A stretch of 64,000 bases of DNA from Pseudomonas sp. H1h (lineage in GTDB: Bacteria; Pseudomonadota; Gammaproteobacteria; Pseudomonadales; Pseudomonadaceae). The translations under genes were made by a program, and so were the position numbers. The notes under the pieces were generated by a model, which was not told the origin of the DNA, ran no database searches, and worked only from the letters and a program-made list of their open reading frames with translations. Every line of letters begins with the position of its first letter. The first letter of the stretch is position 1. Below are positions 58,878-64,000 of the stretch, in pieces. The stretch is from positions 1 to 64,000 of the forward strand of contig NZ_AYMJ01000030.1 in assembly GCF_000633255.1 (NCBI RefSeq), given 5' to 3'.

Positions 58878-60641
58878 ATGCATGCCATCAGCTTTATTCA
58901 GGACCTGGCAGTGATCATGCTGGTCGCAGGTGTGGTCACCGTGCTGTTTCACCGCTTCAAGCAGCCGGTGGTGCTCGGCTACATTGTCGCCGGTTTCATC
59001 ATCGGTCCGCACACGCCGCCGTTCGGCCTGATCCACGACGAAGAAACCATCAAGACCCTCGCCGAACTGGGGGTGATCTTCCTGATGTTCTGTCTCGGTC
59101 TCGAGTTCAGTCTGCGCAAGTTGTTCAAGGTCGGCGCCACGGCGTTCATCGCGGCGTTCCTCGAAATCGTGCTGATGATCTGGATCGGCTACGAAATCGG
59201 TCGCTGGTTCGACTGGAACACCATGGATTCGCTGTTTCTGGGGGCGATCCTGGCGATTTCCTCGACCACCATCATCGTCAAGGCGCTCAATGACCTGAAG
59301 ATGAAGAACGAGCGCTTTGCCCAGCTGATCTTCGGCGTACTGATCGTCGAGGACATCCTCGGCATCGGCATCATCGCCTTGCTGTCGAGCATTGCCGTCA
59401 GCGGCACGGTGAGCTCAGGTGAAGTGTTTTCCACGGTCGGCAAGCTGTCGCTGTTCATGATCGTCGCGCTGGTGGTCGGCATTCTGCTGGTGCCGCGCCT
59501 GCTGGCGTACGTCGCCAAATTCGAAAGCAACGAAATGCTGCTGATCACCGTGCTGGGCCTGTGCTTCGGCTTCTGCCTGCTGGTGGTCAAGCTCGAATAC
59601 AGCATGGTGCTCGGCGCCTTCCTGATCGGCGCGATCATGGCCGAGTCACGGCAGTTGCTGAAAATCGAGCGCCTGATCGAGCCGGTTCGCGACCTGTTCA
59701 GTGCGATCTTCTTTGTGGCGATCGGTCTGATGCTCGATCCGATGATCCTGCTGCAATATGCGTGGCCGATCGCGGTGATTACCGTGGCTGTTGTGCTCGG
59801 CAAGATGTTGTCCTGCGGCCTCGGCGCGTTTATCGCCGGCAATGACGGACGCACCTCACTGCGCGTCGGTATGGGGCTGTCACAGATTGGCGAATTTTCC
59901 TTCATCATCGCTGCACTCGGGATGACACTTCAGGTCACCAGCAACTTCCTGTATCCGGTAGCGGTGGCGGTTTCGGTGATTACCACGCTGCTGACGCCGT
60001 ACCTGATCCGCGCGGCTGATCCGCTGTCGATCAAGCTGTCTGCCGCAGTGCCCAAGCGTCTCGGGCGGGTGTTCGGAATGTACGGCGAATGGCTGCGCAG
60101 CATCCAGCCGCAAGGTGAGGGTGCGATGCTGGCGGCGATGATTCGGCGGATCCTGCTGCAGGTCGGAGTCAATCTGGCGCTGGTGATCGCGATTTTCTTC
60201 AGCGGTGCGTTCTTTGCCGGACGGCTGTCGGTGTGGATGCAGGACTGGATCGGCGACCCGAGCTGGCAGAAAGCCTTGATCTGGGGCGGAGCGCTGATGC
60301 TGTCGTTGCCGTTTCTGATCGCCGCTTATCGCAAGCTCAAGGCGCTGTCGATGCTGCTGGCGGAGATGGGCGTGAAGCCGGAGATGGCCGGGCGGCACAC
60401 CCAGCGAGTGCGGCGGGTGATCTCCGAGGTGATCCCGATTCTCTCGCTGCTGGTGATCTTCCTGCTGCTGGCAGCCTTGTCGGCCAGTATCCTGCCGACC
60501 AACAAGTTGCTGGTGCTGATCGCCGTGGTCGCGGCCGCCGTGGCGGCGCTGCTCTGGCGCTGGTTCATCCGCGTGCACACGCGGATGCAGGTAGCCCTGC
60601 TGGAAACCCTCGACAACCACAAGGAGTCGTCGGGGCACTGA
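58878..60641 (+). CDS. Kef/CPA2-type monovalent cation:proton antiporter
   Basis: This 587-residue membrane protein has about 12 helices in its first 390 residues (FIIGPHTPPFGLIHDEETIKTLAELGVIFLMFCLGLEFS, ISSTTIIVKAL, IGEFSFIIAALGMTL). The C-terminus adds four more hydrophobic segments and a basic tail rather than the RCK/TrkA-N domain of KefB/KefC, so gating must differ. It probably exchanges K+ or Na+ for H+. The ATG at 58878 has AAGGAG upstream. Confidence 0.88.
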   Translation: MHAISFIQDLAVIMLVAGVVTVLFHRFKQPVVLGYIVAGFIIGPHTPPFGLIHDEETIKTLAELGVIFLMFCLGLEFSLRKLFKVGATAFIAAFLEIVLMIWIGYEIGRWFDWNTMDSLFLGAILAISSTTIIVKALNDLKMKNERFAQLIFGVLIVEDILGIGIIALLSSIAVSGTVSSGEVFSTVGKLSLFMIVALVVGILLVPRLLAYVAKFESNEMLLITVLGLCFGFCLLVVKLEYSMVLGAFLIGAIMAESRQLLKIERLIEPVRDLFSAIFFVAIGLMLDPMILLQYAWPIAVITVAVVLGKMLSCGLGAFIAGNDGRTSLRVGMGLSQIGEFSFIIAALGMTLQVTSNFLYPVAVAVSVITTLLTPYLIRAADPLSIKLSAAVPKRLGRVFGMYGEWLRSIQPQGEGAMLAAMIRRILLQVGVNLALVIAIFFSGAFFAGRLSVWMQDWIGDPSWQKALIWGGALMLSLPFLIAAYRKLKALSMLLAEMGVKPEMAGRHTQRVRRVISEVIPILSLLVIFLLLAALSASILPTNKLLVLIAVVAAAVAALLWRWFIRVHTRMQVALLETLDNHKESSGH

Positions 60642-60647
60642 TCAGTC

Positions 60648-60685
60648 GGGGCGTCTGGCCACTCAGCTTTCCAGCCAGACGTCCC
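60648..60685. terminator. Hairpin between convergent Kef-type and SMI1 genes
   Basis: GGGGCGTCTGGC (60648-60659) pairs with GCCAGACGTCCC (60674-60685) with one G-T mismatch. It spans the end of the SMI1-like gene. No T-run follows. Confidence 0.45.
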
Positions 60686-61070
60686 GTGCCCAGTGCCAGA
60701 CCGATTCCCAGGACTCTTCGGTGATCAACTCTTCTTCGCCGGACCACAGCACCACGGTGCCGTCCTCTTCGACGCAGTAGTAGTTCTCGCCGTCCTGGCA
60801 GATCGGGATCAGGTCGCGCGGTACACCGATGTCCCACGCATTGGCTGCGACGTCCGGCAAGTAGGTGTGCGATTGCGGGTCGGTGACAGTCACCGGCTCA
60901 AGGCTGCCGTAAACCACATCGCTGACGGTCAGCAAAAACTCTTTGAAGACAAATGGGATGTTGATGAAGAGTTCTTCTTCGACTTCCACCAACTGGTCTT
61001 CGTCAGGCAACTCCAGGGGAACCGGTACGGGTTCGTTGGCTTCGCGCAGTTGTTCGATGATTTCTTCCAC
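60663..61070 (-). CDS. SMI1/KNR4-family protein
   Basis: This 135-residue acidic protein has the SMI1/KNR4 fold pattern LELPDEDQLVEVEEELFINIPFVFKEFLLTVSDVVYGSLEPVTV and an ending with SWESVWHWARDVWLES. Family members are often immunity proteins for contact-dependent toxins, but single housekeeping-like copies exist. No toxin gene is adjacent, so an immunity role is not supported here. The start is GTG at 61070 with AGAGGA upstream. Confidence 0.82.
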   Translation of the reverse strand: MEEIIEQLREANEPVPVPLELPDEDQLVEVEEELFINIPFVFKEFLLTVSDVVYGSLEPVTVTDPQSHTYLPDVAANAWDIGVPRDLIPICQDGENYYCVEEDGTVVLWSGEEELITEESWESVWHWARDVWLES

Positions 61071-61153
61071 GTCCGGGATCCTCTTGCTTGAATGGCGCGG
61101 TTTATATGGGCCGGTTTATACAGTAGCTCGCTATAGATGCAACCGCGAAATAG

Positions 61154-61180
61154 AAAACCCCAGCCGAGGCTGGGGTTTTT
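61154..61180. terminator. Strong bidirectional rho-independent terminator
   Basis: AAAACCCCAGCC-GA-GGCTGGGGTTTTT forms a 9-bp or longer GC stem flanked by A and T runs, so it works in both directions. It follows the Tim44-domain gene on the minus strand. Confidence 0.93.
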
Positions 61181-61206
61181 ATTACCACATGCGTAGCGCA
61201 GAGGGA

Positions 61207-62082
61207 TCAGCCGTTCTGGCGGATACCGGCCACCAGCCAAGGCTGGTTGTCGCCCTGCGGACGTTCCATGTTCCAGCTTTCGCTGAACACTTCGCCCTGG
61301 TCGAAACGCGAGGTCTTCGACACGCCGCTGAAGGTCAGGGTGGCGATGGTCTTGTCGGCACGATCATCCACGCCGTCCAGCTGCACTTGCAGGTTGTCGA
61401 TGTAGGTCGACTGGAAGCCTTCGCCCAGGTCCGCACGCTCACGCTTGAGGAAGTCGAGCATCTGCGGGGTCACGAACTCGGCGATCTTGTCCATTTCGTT
61501 GGCGTCCCAGTGCTGCTGCAGCGACTGGAAATGACTACGAGCGGCGGCAAGGAAGTTCTGCTCGTTGAACCAGGCCGGTGCGTTGATCACCGGACGAGCG
61601 GCAACCGGAGCGGCCGAGCCACCGAAGATCGAACCCATGGCAGCAGGCTTCTGCTCGAACACTTCACGCTGCATCGGCGCGCCGGCCGGAGCCAGGTGCT
61701 CCTGCTGCTTGCGTCGACGGGCGGCAATGAAGCGGAAGATCACGAACGCGATCACGGCCATGATCAGGATGTCGAAGATCTGCATGCCCTGGAAGCCGCC
61801 GCCCATGAACATGGAAGCGAGCAGGCCACCGGCGGCGATGCCGGCCAGAGGACCGAGCCATTTCGAGGCGCCACCGGCCTTGGCAGCGGCGCCAGCGGCA
61901 CCGGCAGCACCAGCGGTCGCTGCTGCGCCGCCCATGCCTGGAGAAGAAGGAGCCATCTGGCTGGTCTGGTGCGTCGGCGCAGCGCCGGCGCTTTTGCCAC
62001 CACCGAAGCGCTTGGCGTTGGCGTCGAGGCTCATCGTCAGGCCGATGCACAACGCCATGGCGATGCTAAGAAAACGTTTCAT
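61207..62082 (-). CDS. Tim44-like domain membrane protein
   Basis: This 291-residue protein has a signal-like N-terminus (SIAMALCIGLTMSLDANA), a Gly/Ala-rich linker with repeated AGAAGAAG, a membrane helix (IFDILIMAVIAFVIFRFIAARRRKQQ) and a C-terminal Tim44-like domain (FLAAARSHFQSLQQHWDANEMDKIAEFVTPQM, then DNLQVQLDGVDDRADKTIATLTFSG). Bacterial members are of unknown function. The ATG at 62082 begins the signal region. A strong terminator follows. Confidence 0.87.
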   Translation of the reverse strand: MKRFLSIAMALCIGLTMSLDANAKRFGGGKSAGAAPTHQTSQMAPSSPGMGGAAATAGAAGAAGAAAKAGGASKWLGPLAGIAAGGLLASMFMGGGFQGMQIFDILIMAVIAFVIFRFIAARRRKQQEHLAPAGAPMQREVFEQKPAAMGSIFGGSAAPVAARPVINAPAWFNEQNFLAAARSHFQSLQQHWDANEMDKIAEFVTPQMLDFLKRERADLGEGFQSTYIDNLQVQLDGVDDRADKTIATLTFSGVSKTSRFDQGEVFSESWNMERPQGDNQPWLVAGIRQNG

Positions 62083-62257
62083 AAAGGGAATTCCCGTTTG
62101 TGGAGACACGCGCGCCATGTTGCACAGCTGAAGTGTTACTGGCTAGCGAGAGAGTGTTTCGGGCTTTTGCCTGACAGGTTACGTTCAGCTCGTTCGAGGC
62201 AATCAGGCCATGTACTTTTGGCTGTAGGAAAACTGGATAGGTTCAGCGAGAAATTGC

Positions 62258-62698
62258 TTAGCGACGAAACGCCAGCATCACCACACCCGCCGTGATCAGA
62301 CCGATGCCGCCCCATTGGCGCAGGTCGAGTTTCTCGCCCAGCAGGATCACGCCGAGCACCGCCACGAGCACCACGCTGAGCTTGTCCACCGGGGCGACCA
62401 GCGAGGCCGGGCCGATTTTCAGCGCGCGGAAGTAGCACAGCCATGACGCGCCGGTACCCAGACCGGACAACAGCAGGAACAAGTAGCTCTTGGCGGAGAT
62501 CGATCCCAAGGACTGATATTGGCCCGTGGCGTACAAAATCAAGGCCAGACTGACCAGTACCACGATGGTGCGCAGCAGGGTGGCGAAGTCGGAATTGACA
62601 TTTTCGATGCCGACTTTGGCGAAGATCGCCGTCAATGCGGCGAAAGTCGCCGAGAGCAGGGCCCAGAATGTCCAGGAAGAAAAGAAGCCTGAGCCCAT
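62258..62698 (-). CDS. Small EamA-family transporter (single four-to-five-helix unit)
   Basis: This 146-residue membrane protein has about five helices (FWALLSATFAALTAIFAKVGIENV, TIVVLVSLALILYATG, YLFLLLSGLGTGASWLCYFRAL, VLVAVLGVILLGEKL and WGGIGLITAGVVMLA). It corresponds to one EamA repeat, half the size of typical DMT transporters, so it probably works as a dimer. The ATG at 62698 starts right before the first helix. The substrate is unknown. Confidence 0.85.
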   Translation of the reverse strand: MGSGFFSSWTFWALLSATFAALTAIFAKVGIENVNSDFATLLRTIVVLVSLALILYATGQYQSLGSISAKSYLFLLLSGLGTGASWLCYFRALKIGPASLVAPVDKLSVVLVAVLGVILLGEKLDLRQWGGIGLITAGVVMLAFRR

Positions 62699-62736
62699 GA
62701 ATTGCTCCCGTGTCGAATCGAGGTTTACACAAAACC

Positions 62737-62826
62737 CTGTGGGAGCGAGCCTGCTCGTGAAAGCTTCACTGCGGTTTATCAGATAAGCCGAGGTGATTTC
62801 ATTCGCGAGCCGGCTCGCTCCCACAG
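62737..62826. repeat. REPIN-like inverted REP pair
   Basis: Arms 62737-62761 (CTGTGGGAGCGAGCCTGCTC...) and 62802-62826 (TTCGCGAGCCGGCTCGCTCC...) are inverted with two mismatches, separated by 40 bases. They lie between uvrD and the EamA gene. Confidence 0.88.
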
Positions 62827-62843
62827 AAACGCAAAACCAGTAT

Positions 62844-64000
62844 TCAGATCGCTTCCAGCTTGGCGTAGCCCAGCATCAGCCACTTGCTGCCTTCGCTGAA
62901 ATTCACCTGCACCCGCGCCTGCGCGCCGGCACCTTCGAAATTCAGGATCACACCGTCGCCAAAGATCGAATGGCGTACGGTCTGGCCCAGGCTGAAGCCG
63001 GTTTCCGGAATCTCGCTGCCGCTGAACAGGTTGCTGCCGCTCATCGACTGGTTGCCGCCGAACGGTCGGCTGACGCTGTTCGACAGGCGCACTTCCTGAA
63101 TCAGGCCTTTCGGCACTTCTCGGACGAAGCGCGAGACCTTGTTGTAGGTTTCGCTGCCGTACAGGCGTCGGGTTTCAGCATAGGTCATCACCAGATTCTG
63201 CATGGCCCGGGTGATGCCCACGTAGGCCAGGCGTCGTTCTTCCTCAAGACGCCCAGGCTCTTCCAGGCTCATCTTGTGCGGGAACAGGCCTTCTTCCATG
63301 CCCACCAGGAACACGTAAGGGAATTCCAGGCCTTTGGCGCTGTGCAGTGTCATCAGCTGAATGCTGTCTTCGTGCTCGTCGGCCTGGGTGTCGCCGGCTT
63401 CCAGCGAGGCGTGGCCGAGGAACGCCGCCAGAGGCGACAGCTCTTCGTCTTCTTCGGTGTTCTCGAAGTTGCGCGCGGCGCTGACCAGTTCCTCAAGGTT
63501 TTCCACCCGGGCCTGGCCTTTCTCGCCTTTTTCCGCTTCGTGATAGGCGATGAGGCCCGATTGCTCGATGACAGTTTGCGTCATCAAGTGCAGCGGCATC
63601 TCCATGCACTTGGCGGCGAGGTTTTCGATCAGCTCGATAAACGCACCCAGTGCACCGGCGGCGCGTCCGGTCAGACCTTTATTGGCCACCAGTTGGCGCA
63701 TCGCTTCCCACATCGACACGTCGCTGTGGCGTGCATGGTCGCGGATCGCTTCGACGGTTTTTTCGCCAATGCCACGGGCCGGCACGTTGATCACCCGCTC
63801 CAGCGCCGCATCGTTGCCGCGACCTTCGAGCAAACGCAGGTAGGCCATGGCGTTCTTGATTTCCGCGCGCTCGAAGAAGCGCTGGCCGCCGTAGATGCGG
63901 TACGGAATGCGTTCGCGCAGCAACGCTTCTTCGAGAACGCGCGATTGGGCGTTGGAGCGGTAGAGAATCGCGATATCGCTGCGTGCCAGGCCGGTTTTCA
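62844..64000 (-). CDS. uvrD: DNA helicase II, C-terminal part (5' end outside window)
   Basis: This frame runs off the right edge. About 385 C-terminal residues of the superfamily 1A helicase are present. UvrD unwinds DNA in nucleotide-excision and mismatch repair. Visible motifs are ILYRSNAQSRVLEEALL at the edge, YGGQRFFERAEIKNAMAYLRLL (motif IV region), IQLMTLHSAKGLEFPYVFLVGMEEGLFPH (motif V) and EEERRLAYVGITRAMQNL (motif VI). The C-terminal tail with GDGVILNFEGAGAQARVQVNF is the Tudor-like domain that binds RNA polymerase in UvrD/PcrA. Confidence 0.95.
   Translation of the reverse strand, partial: KTGLARSDIAILYRSNAQSRVLEEALLRERIPYRIYGGQRFFERAEIKNAMAYLRLLEGRGNDAALERVINVPARGIGEKTVEAIRDHARHSDVSMWEAMRQLVANKGLTGRAAGALGAFIELIENLAAKCMEMPLHLMTQTVIEQSGLIAYHEAEKGEKGQARVENLEELVSAARNFENTEEDEELSPLAAFLGHASLEAGDTQADEHEDSIQLMTLHSAKGLEFPYVFLVGMEEGLFPHKMSLEEPGRLEEERRLAYVGITRAMQNLVMTYAETRRLYGSETYNKVSRFVREVPKGLIQEVRLSNSVSRPFGGNQSMSGSNLFSGSEIPETGFSLGQTVRHSIFGDGVILNFEGAGAQARVQVNFSEGSKWLMLGYAKLEAI

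Noticed and set aside
60663..61070. SMI1/KNR4 protein as immunity gene of a contact-dependent toxin
   Set aside because: No toxin, Rhs or CdiA gene is adjacent, and both neighbours are ordinary chromosomal genes.

Overview
The window is a chromosomal segment of a Pseudomonas of the P. fluorescens group. The evidence is the high GC content, the gene families and their order (hut genes, a D-rhamnan/common polysaccharide antigen locus, a folE2/pyrC/amiA/COG0523 zinc-starvation cluster, pdxY, a Kef antiporter, uvrD) and eight REPIN-like inverted repeats with a GTGGGAGC...GCTCGCGA core. Three sequences matching the pseudomonad ParB site parS suggest that the segment lies near the replication origin. 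No rRNA, tRNA, IS element, prophage or CRISPR array was seen.

Layout. 1-3.5 kb: histidine catabolism (hutU 3' part, hutH, HutT-like permease). 3.6-8.8 kb: a minus-strand cassette of a polar amino-acid ABC importer, an M14-type deacylase and an RpiR regulator. 9.2-13 kb: a LysR regulator, a glutathione transferase and a three-domain redox protein. 13-28.3 kb: the D-rhamnan O-antigen locus. Its minus-strand operon is rmd-gmd-wbpW-wzm-wzt-wbpX-wbpY-wbpZ. Five divergent genes (two glycosyltransferases, two methyltransferases, one acyltransferase) probably finish the polymer. 28.4-34.5 kb: a lipoprotein/repeat-protein pair, a LysE exporter with a divergent Lrp regulator, and a stand-alone dihydrolipoamide dehydrogenase (LPD-3 type).

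34.7-42.8 kb is the most unusual part. Three overlapping SPFH (HflK/HflC/stomatin-like) genes, one with 18 histidines near its N-terminus, are translationally coupled to a P1B-type metal ATPase. A degenerate Zur-like box lies upstream. Next on the same strand is a bufferin-type RiPP operon: a secreted six-Cys precursor, a DUF692 (MNIO) enzyme and a DUF2063 partner. 42.8-46.2 kb: a cfa gene with a one-base frameshift, cardiolipin synthase and a DUF3617 protein.

46.2-57 kb: a zinc-starvation cluster. The operon folE2-metal ABC importer-gamma-carbonic anhydrase-dihydroorotase diverges from amiA around a Zur box. A second, perfect Zur box precedes a COG0523 GTPase gene, followed by DUF1826, a second COG0523 GTPase and small secreted Cys proteins. 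57-64 kb: pdxY, a hotdog thioesterase, a Kef-type antiporter, a SMI1/KNR4 protein, a Tim44-domain protein, a small EamA transporter and the 3' part of uvrD.

All functions are inferred from sequence motifs and gene order. No database search was run.
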